Positions 39,281-51,900 of a DNA stretch of 64,000 nucleotides are shown here, piece after piece. The DNA comes from Setophaga petechia (Eukaryota; Chordata; Aves; Passeriformes; Parulidae). The notes beneath the pieces are model-generated. The model worked only from the letters and a program-made list of their open reading frames with translations. It did no database searches and was not told the origin of the DNA. The stretch lies in assembly GCA_024362935.1 (NCBI GenBank), contig JANCRA010000007.1, positions 22,841,003 through 22,905,002 on the forward strand. Direction: 5' to 3'. Within the stretch, counting starts at the first letter, position 1, and the number at the start of each line of letters is the position of its first letter. The position numbers were made by a program, and so were the translations under genes.

Positions 39281-40661
39281 GTCTGCCTGCAGTGCACAGT
39301 CCTGTGCTGGATGTGTCCTCTTCTTCTTGCTACCACGGGCAGGGAGTTCCCAGTCCTGGCTCCCGGTGCTGCCTGTGGCTTTGCTGGCCGTGGGGCTTTA
39401 TGCTGCTGGCCCCTCTGTTCCACAGCCCAAGGGCACCAACAGCTGTGGCTGCTCCACATGACTGGGGCAGCTTTGCCATGAGCTCACCGTCTGCTTTCTG
39501 GCCCTGACTCACCTCTCCAGCCCCACACTCTCTTAAAGAGCCCCCCCCCACACACCCTGCGTTTACCAGGACATCTGTGCTTGTTATGGGGAGCTGCGGT
39601 GTGCAGAACCTGTGACAGCCAGTCAAGAGAGGCTCAGCAGAACAGGGACATGATCGAGGGTCACCGCATAGGCATGGCACCTGTGCCACCCACCCCGGGC
39701 AAGCAAGATGCTCCCATGGCTCCATCTCTGTCCAATCAGATGTTGCAGCAGCCACCAACATTGCCTGAGGTTCCCTGGCACCCTGGGCAGGGTGGGGGCC
39801 TGGGGGGGCCTGCCCACCCCAAAGGGAGGCAATGGGTCCTCTCAAGTCTCTCAGCCAGCAGCAGGCAGCATGGGATGCCAGGAGTCATGGCCCCTCTGTG
39901 CTGCTTTAGAGGATGACCTCAGGTGTGGAACATTCTGAGCAGCTCTGCCAGGGTCCCTGAGGCTGCCTGGCCTCCCCCACAGTGCATGGCAGCCTGGCAG
40001 CAGGAGAGTGGCCTCACGTGGGGCCAACAGGCAGAGTTGGCAGCTATTCCCGGCAGCGGGAACATTGTTCAACCCTCCTGAGAACTCCCCCCTTGTAAGG
40101 TGAGGCCAACACTGCCTTGTGCCGGGACAGTTAATGCGCTGGGCCCTGTCCACCAGCACAGGAGCTGGGGGAGGGACAGACAGCTACACGTCACTGTCAC
40201 CCTCCTGGGCAGTTCCCAGGGCCATCCTGGGGTGCCCTGTTCCATGGGTGACAGCCTCCCACAGCAGAAGGACACTGTTTCCACCAGGGCAGGCCATGGT
40301 GGCCATGAAGGTAGTCTTGGGACTGTTCCCCTCCATGGACTGTCCCACCTAGCTCAAGGGGAGACACAAGCTTAAACCTCCCGAGGGGAAGGAAAGGGAG
40401 GTGGTGACCCCACACTAAGAAGCAGCCAGGATGACAATGGGACAATGCAAGGGAAGGGTCCTGGCAAGCAAACAGCCAGGGCTGGCAGGACAGGGTCAGG
40501 GTGGCACTAGGGAGCAGAGTCAGGGTGTCCAGGCTACCCCTGACCACCCTGTGCCCATTCTGACATGGGAGCAGATACAGGACAGGCACAGGGACCACCC
40601 GTGGCTATGGGTTCCAGCCCCCTCCAGCCTGTCCCCAAGGCCAGAGGAAGGATGAAAAGGC
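39281..40661. other. ANKRD2 upstream flank and interval to the UBTD1 3' end
   Basis: No further coding exon is seen. Possible ANKRD2 control sites are an E-box CAGCTG (39440-39445), an AP-1 site TGACTCA (39505-39511) and a palindromic TATA-like CTCTTAAAGAG (39530-39540). A 9-base C run and a CA-rich patch lie near 39541-39555. The transcription start is not determinable by eye. The motifs fit a muscle gene but are short and common. Confidence 0.4.
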
Positions 40662-40667
40662 TTTATT
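40662..40667 (-). terminator. UBTD1: UBTD1 poly(A) signal
   Basis: TTTATT on + reads AATAAA on the minus strand. The signal lies about 380 bases past the UBTD1 stop codon and is the first one downstream. Confidence 0.7.
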
Positions 40668-41046
40668 GATAAATACAGACTATGTACAGAGGGGAGACAT
40701 CTCCACCCAGCCCAGCACCCCACGGGTCTCCTGGCCAGGGGAAAACCAGAGCCCAGTGGGTCACAGCCTCTCCCTGCCGGCACAGCCTGGCAGAGGAGCC
40801 CCAGCCCCAGAGACATTTGGTCTCGAACCTCCTTCAGCAAACACGGCGCCTGCCCGTGTCCCCAGCCAAGGGGAGCCACTGTGATGGCACAGCCCCATGT
40901 AGACCTTCCTGGGGGGTCACCTGTGTGGCAGCCTCAGAGGGGAGCAGGAGCAGCTCCAGATGGGCCAGAACACAGCACACGGAATCCCCAGAGGTGCCAC
41001 TGTCCCCCAGCCCCCTGCCCTCTCCCCTCAACCAGCAGGGGGTGGC

Positions 41047-44000
41047 TCAGTTCCTGGGTGGAAGGGGCTGGTTGACAATCACTTGCACAACAAAATCCTT
41101 CTGGATCTTGGTCTCCTGCAGTCGCGTGCGGTCGGTGAGCAGCTTGCCTGAGAAGAACCAGCGCTGCCAGGCCAGGTCAATGCCCTCCTGTGCCTGCAGC
41201 TGCTTCTTCAGCTGCCCGATGGTGTCACTCATGCTGGCGCTGAGGCGCAGGTCCTTGCCGGTGGAGAGGCGCACCTTGAGGGTGAACTCCCGCCGGGCGT
41301 GGGGCGGGGGCTCGGCCGGCTCCACCGCCTCCTCCTCGCTCCGCTCCAGGATCAGGTTGACAGGGGGTGCCAGGCAGTAGACGGGCAGCTGGTACCGGTT
41401 GCCCAGCTCATCATAGCACTCCGTCAAGGACCCTGGGGACAGCAGGATAAGATGCTAACAGTGGGCATCGCCATGGACCACTCAAATGGGGACAGAGCCA
41501 CCTCAAGCAGTGTGGCACAGCCTGCCTTTCTCGCCTTGGCTCTGCATGGCAGGTGGGAGCCCCTTTCTACTTCAGCCTGGGACCCCCATGTGCCCAGATA
41601 TGGGACATTCAGCACACAGCCCACCCAAACTCCCAGTGCTGACCCTCACCATGGGGCAGGGTGATGCTGGCTCCATCGAGGATGGCCTGGGCCAGGCTGT
41701 GGTCATTGGCTTCTACAGCATAGGCAGCTGCCTTCAGGGCATCCCAGATCTCCTTGCGGCCTTCAAAGGCTGGTGCTGTGTCCCAAAACTCGTCCCGCTT
41801 GCTGCGCAGCTGTCCGTCTGTCATGGGGTAGTCACTCTTCCACTTGGGACACTCCTTCTTCAGGGGCTCATTGCGGCCTGCAGACAGGGGGATACTCAGC
41901 CAAAGGACAGGGTTCCCACTCGGATCCTCAGCCCCCACCTCCCCACAACCACAGGTTCTTCCTGGGGACCTCCTGCACCCCAGCAAGGGTCTGAGGGATC
42001 ACCCTGTCCGGTGAACAACAGCCCACAATGTAGTCAGGGGTAGCTGGCCTAAGCAAGCCTGGCCCAAGATCCCACTGGCCCCACGGCAGTTGCTCCCCCA
42101 AGTGACACCCTTTGCCCCCAGGGGGGACAAGGGCTCTTGCTTCCTTGCTTGGGGGACCAGCCACTGCCCCTTAGGGTAGCCACAGGGCCTCAGGGCCCTC
42201 TGAGGCAGCGCAGTATTTATAGCTTGGGGAATTAGCCAGGAAATAAGCTGGTGAGTCGGAACGAGAAGGGGATTACAAAGGCTGAGCTGCAGCAAAGGGG
42301 GGTCAGGACTTCACTGTCCCCTCTGCCCGCCCTGGGATGACAGGGACCAGCTGCAGGCAGGACAGCAGGCACACAGTGTCCTGGGCACCAGGGGGACAGA
42401 GGGCATCGCTGCCAGACTGCAGGTGCCCCAGCAATGGGCTGAACTGAGCTGGCTCTCCACAAAACAGCCCTTATCCACATCCCCACAGACCTTCTGCAGC
42501 CAGCACTGCCCAGGGATCTGAGCTACCCCAATGCCAGTCCCAGATCACCAGGCCCTCACTACCCTGGGCTGTGGCCCTGTGGGAACAGCCCTGTCCCACC
42601 AGTCCCACAGCCACGTCAGGCAGGAAGGAGTTGTTGTCACTCCCAGCTGAGCTGGGGACAATGAATGATAACAGCTCCTTCCTGTCACCCCCCCCCTCCC
42701 TGAGCTGGCCAGACAGCACCCCTCCTGTGGGGACAGGATGAGGGGAAAGTGAGGCTCCAGCTGGGCAGGAAGATGCCTGTTCCCACACAAGGACCTGCCA
42801 GGCAAGGTGATGCCACACACCCCAGCCACTGGAGACAGCCACCACCGCCAGCTGTGGCTGAGCCAAATTCCCCAGGCAGCTGCTCCTGAGCAAGTGTGTG
42901 CTGACACACAGCACTATGTGACCTTTTTGATTATACCAGCCCTGCCTCACCCTGCCCAAGACCACTGGAGCCAGCATGGCATCTGCCTCCCAGCAGCACC
43001 CACTGCAGGGGTCCCCAAGGGACACAGGTGCTCAGCTACCCCGGGGCTGGGCAACGAGCATCCCTGGCAGGCAGCATCCTGCCCACAGCCCCAGAGCAGC
43101 AAGTGCAGCCGGCTGCAGCCAGTGCTGCCGATTCAGCAGTCACGGTGCTGGGCCACAGGGATTTGCAGCACCACAGGACACGGCAAGGTCAGAGGCAACA
43201 CCTGCCCCAGGAGGGCAGCGGAGAAGTGTCCGCAGCCAGCCTGAAGTACATGACTGGGATCGTGTCCCCACGCTGCTATGGCCACCAGGCTGGGGCTCAT
43301 GTTCTCACAGCCAGGACTCCTGGCCAGCACTCCCAGCCAGCACCATTCCCCCAGCTCTGCTTGCAACAAAGGGAAGAGGCTGGCCCAGGAGAGGCAGCAG
43401 GACTGGAGCTGTGGAGGTCGGCTGTGGCTGCCTCGTGTGTACAGACATGCCCAGCAGCCTTGCCCAGGTAGGCAGGGGCTTAAGCCTAGTCTATTTATTG
43501 CTACCGCCCAGCTGGGCCTGCACCTTCTAATCACCTCCTGCTGCTCTATTCCTAGCCCCTTGTGCAACTCTCCACAGCAGCACCACCAGACAGGTCCATC
43601 CGCTCGCTGTGCCCAGCCTCGAGCCAACAGGATCTGGCTGGCAGCCTGCTCCCCCTGCTCTGTGCCTGCAGCACCCTGCCCGTGGCTCAGCCCCCAACAG
43701 TGCCCTGCTGAGGGACCCCCAGGCAGGAGGATGTGACCCAAAGGTTTCCCTGCCCTGGGCTTGCTCCCTGCCCGCAGGAGCCTTAGGCAGCCTCAGCTGG
43801 CAGGTCCTGGAGGCCCCAGAGAAGATGTCAGCCAGAAGGCACACACCACTGCTTCCAGCAGTGCTGGCTGGTCCACTCCTGAGCCAGGCAGGGCTGGGAT
43901 GCTGCATGCCACTGGCATCCCCAGCTCCTGCTGTGGTAAGCTGCTCACCCCAGGGACAGTGCTGTCACCTGCTGCCGGGAGTCCTCAAAGGACCCCTCCA

Positions 44001-45713
44001 CAGGGGGTCACAACAAGCCCCAGGCAGGGCAGGAGCTGGCCAGGCAGGTGGGCTGCTTAGCAGGGCCCCTGTGGCAGTAGAGGTGGGCAGACAGAGCCCC
44101 CCTCCCACTGATGGTAGGTCCTCGTGTACTGGGACCTGCTGGCACAGGGCACGTCCCCATACTGCTGGTGAGAGCAGTTGTAGCCTTGCTTCATTCCCTG
44201 CCACCTGCTGAGCAGCTCCCATGGGCTGGTGGAACCAAAAGGCAGGAACCAGCCAGGGCACCTGGCACAACGGACAGCCCTGCTCTCCCAGGAAGGCACA
44301 CACTGGAAGAAAGTAGCAGCAGCAGCAACTCAAGCAGTATACCAGGAAGGGACCATGACCCATCCCAGCAGAGCAAGTAGGGATGGAGACACAGGCTCTG
44401 CAGCCAGCTGTTGCCTGGTGCGGGTGGGGATCATGCAGATCCAGATGTTGGGATCTGATCCCACCCCCATCACAGCAGCCAGAGCCACAAGGCAATGACA
44501 ATGGCCCCACATCCCACCCAGCTGAGAGAACAGTCAGCCAGGAGCTCCAGGCCTCACCGACACCCGCAAGAAGGCACTCCTGGGGGGCAAAGTGAGTCGG
44601 GGTGGGGGAGCTATCACCCTAGTCTATACCAGCAGGGCATCCCCGGGGGCAGGCTGGCACACCGGGAGCCGTGCACGGCGCGGGCGGCTGCCGACGGCAC
44701 AGGCACGGGCACAGCCTGGCCCGGCACCCACGGCTCCCAGCATGGGCAGCCGGAGCGGCGAGCCCCGTCCCACGGAGAACGCCCTTCCCTCCCTCATCCC
44801 AGCTGCGGGCGGGGGCCGGGGCGTCCCATCCCGGGCACACGCTTCCTGCCCCTCCTCTCCCGCCGCCCACTACCGCTCTGCCATAAACACGGTAATTACC
44901 GGCTGCGACGGCACCGGCCGGGGAGGCGGCAGGGGAAAGGCGTGATTCATCCTACCAGCCCACGGCTTCTCCGCCAAAACTCCGCCGTACCCACCCTCGC
45001 GGCCTCCGGGACCCGCCGGCATGGCATCACGGGGAAGCGCCTCACGACCCCCGGGAGTTCGGCTACCGGTAACTCCGGGGGGCCGCACCAGCCCCGCCGC
45101 TGCTCTCCGGACCGGCGCAGCCGCTCCCTGCCCCGGCCACACCTCCCGGAGCCCCGGGGCAGCGCGGAGGCGGTGGCGCCTGCCGGCAGCCGCCGGGTGT
45201 ACGGGACAGCACGGACCGCGAGCGGGCAGGACCCGGCCGTTCGCAGGACGCCCCGCGCCGCGCGGGGCACGCTGCCGAGCCCGGACCGGGGCATCCGCCA
45301 CCCTGCAGTCCTGCCAGGACAGCACTTCCCGGGAGGAGCCGGGAACCGGCAGGGCTCGGCTGGACGCGCAGCCGTCCCCCCGCACAGCCTCGGGGCACCG
45401 GGACGGGAGCCGCGGTTCCTGTCCGCTCCCGAGGCCGCGCACCGAACCGGGACCCCCGGGGTCCGGGAACCCCGACGGCGCAGAGCGGCTCCTGGGGTTG
45501 TGCGAGGGGGGAGTTGTCCCGTGGCGGACTGCGCCCCTCCGGTACCCACGTTCCTCCCGCGCCACCCCCAGAGGAACACGGGACCCCCCCCGCCCCAGTG
45601 CCCGCGATCGCGGGGGTGCCCAGCCCGGACGACCCCCGCTCACCTGCTCGCTTGCGGGTGTTGCCGCCGGCGGCGGGCCGCTCCCGGCGCTGCCGCCCCA
45701 CGCAGCCGCCCAT
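41047..45713 (-). CDS. UBTD1: Ubiquitin domain-containing protein 1, complete, 3 exons
   Basis: UBTD1 binds UBE2D-family ubiquitin-conjugating enzymes and influences p53 and YAP stability. Coding exons (minus): 45713-45644, 41877-41650 and 41432-41047. They encode 227 residues, the same as human. The N-terminus begins [15 protein letters not shown], with Gly2 as a possible N-myristoylation site. Exon 2 encodes the conserved helical domain ([24 protein letters not shown]). Exon 3 encodes the C-terminal ubiquitin-like domain ([15 protein letters not shown] to VQVIVNQPL). The gene is head-to-head with MMS19; the start codons are about 190 bases apart. Confidence 0.95.
41878..45643 (-). other. 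UBTD1: UBTD1 intron 1
   Basis: This intron is 3.8 kb. No exon, RNA gene or mobile element is recognisable. From about 44600 to the right it merges into a CpG island in which long but meaningless open frames occur on both strands, up to 582 codons on + and 514 on -. Confidence 0.55.
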
Positions 45714-45901
45714 GGCGGGGCCGACCGGCGGCGCTCGGCATCGGGGCCGCGCCGGCTCCGCGCTGCGCCCGCCCGTGCGCGCGGGGCCCGGTGTGTGCGC
45801 GGGGCCGCCCCGCCCCCCGGGCGCACGTGACCGCCGGCACCGCCCCCGCGCAGGCGCAGGGGGGGTGCGGGGGCCGGGCCGCGGCCCTGCGCGCGGGTGT
45901 C
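45714..45901. promoter_or_regulatory. Compact bidirectional promoter of UBTD1 and MMS19
   Basis: Only 188 bases separate the two start codons. The interval is extremely GC- and CpG-rich and has no TATA box. CACGTG (45824-45829) is an E-box. CGCGCAGGCGCA (45847-45858) is one mismatch from the NRF1 palindrome YGCGCAYGCGCR. NRF1-type sites are common in bidirectional housekeeping promoters. Transcription starts are not resolvable by eye. Confidence 0.6.
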
Positions 45902-48900
45902 ATGGCGGCGGCCGGGGCGGAGGCTCTCGCCGCCTCCGTCCGGGACTTCGTGTCCGGGCAGCAGGACGGCCGTGCCGCGGAGGTGGCGGCAGGTACCGCG
46001 CGGGGGCGGGGCGGGGCGGGACTGGGCAGGACTGGGCGTGGGCACGGCGGCGGGGCCGGGCTGGGCCTGGGGCGGGCGTGGGCACGGGCGGGTCGTGGCG
46101 GCGTGGGGAGGGGTTTGGGAGGAAGCGTGGGGCTGCGGGCTGGGCAGGGTAGGGCAGGGCAGGGTGTGGAGGCGCGGGACAGAGCGTGTCTGTGGGTTGT
46201 GGGGCTGCCGTGCGGGCAGGGCACGTGGGAATGGGGAGCGTAGGGCCTGCAGCTCGGAGATGCCGAGGAGGTGCGCGGTAGGAGCGGGACAGCCGCGACG
46301 GTCAGGGGCTCGAGGAGCCAGGCACATGTGGGTGGCAGAGAAATCGACAGTGGGACGAGAGCTCATGGCCTTGCTGAGGGACCGTGGGAAGTGACAGTTA
46401 CAGACGACCCTCACTGTGGTTTCTCCCCCTTTCCCAGCAAGACTTTGGCATTTGCTTTCGTCGGATAATTTATACTTCTGCTTCGAACAGCAATTGGGTG
46501 ACTTTATTGTATTAGGGAAGTTACAGCTTAAGGAATGTGGCTTTCTAAGGATAAGGTGATATTTTTGTGTGTGTAGGCAGTGGTTTCAGCATGTTTTGGG
46601 AAGGAGCTCGGAGAGCCAAGAAGGGCTGTCTGTGTATGTTACATTACACTGACAGGTACCTTCTAGAACCTTTCCCAAGGTCTGATGGCTTGTGAACTGC
46701 TATGTAGTGTCTTGGTAATGAGATGAGCTGGCAAAACAGGAAACCCAGTGGCCCATGTAACACAGATTGAAGAAAATGCCAAGGAAATTGGGAGGAATTC
46801 ACTAAACTATTTGATATTCAAGATGTTGCAGAAGGGTTACACAGTCTCTGACATATTTGGGATATACCTGGGGAAGGATAACCTTACAATTGCTGTTGTC
46901 ACCTGATGTCATGTTAGAGAAGTGCCTGGAGAAAGCTTTGTCTCTTGTAAGATATACAAAGAGAATTGCTCCCCTCTTGCTCCTCCTAGCCATGTGGCTC
47001 TTATGACAAGCCCACCTTCACAAACAGTGGGGCTGGCAAGTGTCCTTGAGCCCCTCTGACCTCGTACAGAACCACACATCAGAAAGGATTAAATTGCATT
47101 GTGTATCCTTGAGCAAAAGGATAGGGAGGTCTTTTCTAAGCTCATGGCCGTTGTGCAATTGCTGTAACAAACACATTGAGCTTCACCAGTTTGTTGCTAA
47201 GGACTAAAATGAGCGTAACTTGGCCAGTGGCCTAAAGGCCTTGGTGCTGTCACGGGCAGGTTGGGCTGCATGGGTCAGTGGGTGGCAGGAGGAGGTGAAT
47301 TCATCTTAAAAAATGGGGAGAGAAGGATACTGCTGTTACAGAATCCATTACACATTGCCTCTGTATGTTGTGGTCACATTTTGAAGGTGTGGGGGAAACA
47401 AGAATGGAAGTTCTCCAGAAGAATACCTAATACCTAATACCTAAAAGGACACTGAAAGGAGGAGAGACCTGCCAGGAAAGAGAGCAACTTGGTTCAGAGT
47501 AGCAGTCCAGCACAGGGTGAATGCCTTCCTTCTGCTAAGTCTCTGGGAGCTACAGGAATGCCAGAATAGCAAGGCAGCCCCTCCTGGTAGAGGGGTTCAA
47601 GGTGCCTGATTAAGCTTGGGGCATATGTGCAGCTGCCAGATGTGGAGGCAGCAGTTTCAGGGCTCACCACTGTGCCTGCCGTGCTGATGAGGCAGGGCCA
47701 ATGAGCTGTGCTGGCCACGGGCACACCACACTCACAGGCTGTGCCAGGCAGGGGTGGCCACACCGTGTGAGGCCAAGCAAAGCTGGTCACACCTGGGTCC
47801 CTCAGAGCACAGGGAGCTCCCTCGCTGAGCTGAGCAAAGGAGCTGCTGACCTCAGGGTGTATCAGTACCTGACTGTGGTTTGGCCATCACTCTGAAGCTC
47901 TTTCCTGTTGAGTAGGGAGCCAGCAGCTTTGTGCAGAGCTGCTTTCAGTCTCTGCAGACACAGAGAGGCAGAGCACCTGGACACAGAGATGGCATTTGTC
48001 TCAGACTTTTCCTGTGATGGTGCAGAGGCACGAGAGCTCTTCATGAGCTTGCAGAGTGAGATACTGGGATGCTGGATGTGGAGGGGCCACCCAAGCTCTC
48101 TATGCAGCCCACTCTGCTTTGGCTGGTGCAAAGCGCCTGCTTGCTGTTTCACTGTTGTTTTTCTGCAGGAAATTTTGTCAGCACATCATGGCTGTCTCTG
48201 AGGGCGCCCCCTTTTCAGTCTGTGCCCATCAATTCTGAGACCTGCTGGGCTCTTTTTCCACACAGCTCCTCTTATCTGTTCTGTTTCTCAGTTCAGGCTC
48301 CCTCTCCCTGCTGTGCCAGGCAGGATTGAAAGCTCTGTCTCTGGAGTCAGGACTGCCTGCTGTCAGAACACACTGTCAGAAAACACTGTCATCCCATCCC
48401 TAGAGACAGCTCTATGATGAACAGTGTGTCTTAATACTGGAATTAACTGCTTAGGAAGGGACAGTAAAGGCTTGCAGCAGCAGGAGACACTAGCTGGAAC
48501 AAGGCCTGGGAAAAGCTCATAATGAAACCTTTGAGCTTCTGAGAGGGTGAGTGCCCTGTCAGTAGTGTAGGTTCAGCAGGGCAGAGAGGTGAACAGGTCC
48601 CTCCAAAGTGCCCAGAAGTGCCCCTGGGCAAAGACAGTGAGTCTCAGTGACTGCCAGGTGATTTGGTTTTTTTTATGCAGGAATGCTGTTTTGTTCAGAC
48701 AGAAAGTGAGGGGTGCTGCTTGTTTTCCAGCAATGTCACTGGACACCTGACTGCAGGTTAGGGGTCTGAAGGGAAGGCAGTCCCTTGCCTGCCACCCTAT
48801 GTCTGAGCAGAGGACGTACACAGAGCTTTCCTTCTGGGGAGGTGCCACGTTGGCAACGGGTGGCAGGAATGGAGAACCTGCCCTTCTGCCAAAGTTCTTG

Positions 48901-51900
48901 TAAGGTGCAGCAAGCAGGTCCTTAACAAAGCCTCCTGAGGAGTGACTCTTCCCCCAGTTGAATTGCAAGAGTACAGAGGCCATAGGTGAATGAGGCAACC
49001 TGGCAAGGAATCTGAGTCAGAGTTGGAAATAGACTCCAGGAATCCCTGAATTTTATCTTCCTCTGACCACAAAATTGCCTTTCTCTGTGCCCTCCATCTT
49101 GGAAAGAGTTAGTGCAGCTCATGCACAGCATGGAGGTGATGGAGCCAAGGTAGGAAGCTGAGTGATCAGTAGTGTCTGCACTGCTTGTTCAGCCAGTTCT
49201 CCCTCAGGAAGCACCTGGAGAGCTGCCCTCTGTCTCCTGACAGCATGCTCACATTGGAAAAGGGGGTTTTAATATCTCAGAGAAGTGGAACACAGCAAGA
49301 CTTCTCTTAGGAGCCACACATACAGCCATGCTGCAGGGAGAGGGTGAGGCAAAGTGCAGGCAAGTTCTCCCCTGGCTGTCTCCTCTCAGCTCTCAGTCTC
49401 AGAGGTGTTTGCAGGCTGGGCTGGAGGCAGCCTCACCATCTGAGTGCACATGGCTCCTTTGGTGCTTGGTGAGGAGTCCGCACTGACCAGCCATTCCCAG
49501 TGCAGTGCTGGGATGTGTCCCAGCATCCATCTCCAGTAACATGCCTGCATGATCTCTCTGATTCACTCTCTTTACCTCCTTTCTCCAGGGGTGAAGGATG
49601 GAAGGTGGACAGTGCTGCAGCTTGTGGAAGCCCTGGGGTAAGAAAAGCCTTATGCAAGTTATACATTGGGTAAGGGCCTTGCAGGGGACATTCCCAGAAG
49701 GAGACATAGTGAGAAGGACAAGTGTGCTCATCCAGGATGAGCTTCAGCACTGGATGACACATTGCAGTGGGCAGGATGTTGTTGCTCACAGCATTGGGCT
49801 GGAGCAGTGCTTTGCCCTCCCTCGATGTGGGAGCTCTTTGGGAAAGAGCAAGGCTGGAGCAGCTCCTGATGCTCTCCCAGGACAGAGGAGAGTTGTTGTG
49901 GCAGGCAGCATGCTGCAGGGTCACTTTTCAGTTGGGATTCATTTGGAATCGGTGATTCCCAGCAGGAGCTGCCTGAGCACACAGCTGCACAACACCATGT
50001 CACAAGTTGACCGGCACTCAGCTTCTGCTTTTGTCTCCAAACTGCCATGGCCTAGGCTCATTTCTCCCAAACTGGGGGCTGGGTGTGCCTCACTGTAAGA
50101 GGCTTTATCCTTTTTGACCCTTGTGATCTTGGGAGCATGGTGCAAGAGCAATTTCTTTGGTCTGACTTGAGAGCTTGGATTTCTTTCTGCATGGTTCTGA
50201 GGCGAGTGCGCACATGCAGCACAGACAGGGGGAGAGGAGTCTGTTTCCACTCTGCCAGCAAGTCAGGCATGGTTGGCCCACAGAGGGACACCTCTTTGGT
50301 TTTGTGCCTGCTCAGGATGTGCTTCTTGCTTGGGATGTACGTGTTCACAAAAAGCTTCTTGGGCTTTCTCCCCTCCTGGCCTAGGTTTTGCCTGGAGAAC
50401 ACAGATGCTCGGATGCGAGGGCGAGGCATCCAGCTGCTGTCACAAGTCCTGCTCCAGTGTTACTCCCTGCTCCAGGAGAAGGAAGGTAAGGGCTTTTCCG
50501 GCCCTTGAGTGTCTGGCTGAGGACAAAGCCTGTGCCATTAAAATGTCTGTCCTGCAACTGGCAAAGAGATTGATCTAACACTGTGACAAGTCTCTAAGAG
50601 TCAAAGTCCAAAGTCCATGAAGCTTTGTGCTGCAGCCTTTTTGCCAAACTCACCACACAGTTCAGGTCACTGTCCGAATACACCAAATTTCTGGACAGCT
50701 GGGGCCCCTGACAGTGTGTGGGTGTTGCACACCAAGGTGTGCTCAGTGCCACGTGGGACACATTGGGGATACATCTGTATGTCAGAATCCTTGAGCGGTG
50801 ACTCAGAGCAGGAAGCCTGTCCTTCACACACCAAGTCACACTGCAGCCCTGAAGCCTGACCAGATTAACTCAGGAGGAACCCTGGGGCCTGGGGAGGAGG
50901 GGAGATCAGTGTAAGGATGAGAACGGACTGGAGGACTGGGGTGGGAGGGGAAGATGTCCTGTTCATGCAGGCAAGGAGAAGGTCTGCCTCTGTTAAATGC
51001 CCCATAGCAGCTGGCTGGCAGCAGGGAAAGCCAGTAAGTGCTAACAAGCTTTGGCTTGGGCTTGGAGGCCTTGCAAATGACAAGCTGAACTTATGCCAGC
51101 AGGCTGGCTAGACAGGGGGCCTAGCTAGTAAGTAAGGTGGAGGAAGGGGAGAATGGAAGTAAAAGATGTTAGTCCTTGGAATTTGGCTCCCTTTGACTGG
51201 AGCCAGGCAGGGCTGAGAGCAGCTGTGCATGGAACCTTGTCTACTGCAGTAGCTGGAGACAGGTGTGATGACTGATGGGAACTGGGGTGCTCTGGAGGGG
51301 CAGCCAGGGTGGGGAGGTTCAGTGGGGATACTTGAAGGAAAAAAGAGACTCAGAGCAATTGAGCAAGGGGAGGGAGCTGTGTTAGAGCCTCGTGTCCCTG
51401 CTCACGCAGGTAATTTCTCAAGCGCTGCGTCAGGCTGCCTCCTGGGGGGCTGAGTTTCTGCAGCAGCTGTGGGCACAGGATGCTGCTAGCCGGCTCTTCC
51501 AGTCTGCTTCCTGCTACCACTCCCCAGGGCTTGGGTGTGCAGGCGCCCGTGGCCGTGACTCAGGGGCCAGGAACGTGTTGTGGAGCCAAGATGGAGGAAG
51601 CCAGAACTCCTGCCCCAGCTCTGTACCCCACCCCGTGACATCCTCCAGCCTCCGCTGAGCAGGCTGCCACTCTGCTGCTGGTGTCTGCATCCACGTGTCT
51701 GGACAGGCCAGGACAAACACCTCTTGGGTAGCTCCTGCACTTCTGCAGCAGCCAGAGGTGCTGCTGCCCTGCCGCAGTTAGGTGTGGGCTGCTTACAAGA
51801 GGAGGGCAAAGGTGTTGGGGCCAGGTGGGTGCACCCAGCAGCAGCAGCAGTTTGTCCCATTCACCAGTGCAAGATGTGCTCACTCTTAATCCATCAGCTT

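Noticed and set aside
44495..46414. Open frames of 582 codons (+) and 514 codons (-) across the UBTD1/MMS19 island
   Set aside because: They overlap each other on opposite strands in a CpG island, are Arg/Pro/Gly-rich and low-complexity, and run through real exon 1 sequences of both genes in the wrong frame. GC-rich DNA has few stop codons by composition.
46802..46993. 63-codon minus-strand frame in MMS19 intron 1
   Set aside because: It looks superficially protein-like because the region is A/T-richer, but it matches no family, has no promoter or splice context, and sits in an intron.
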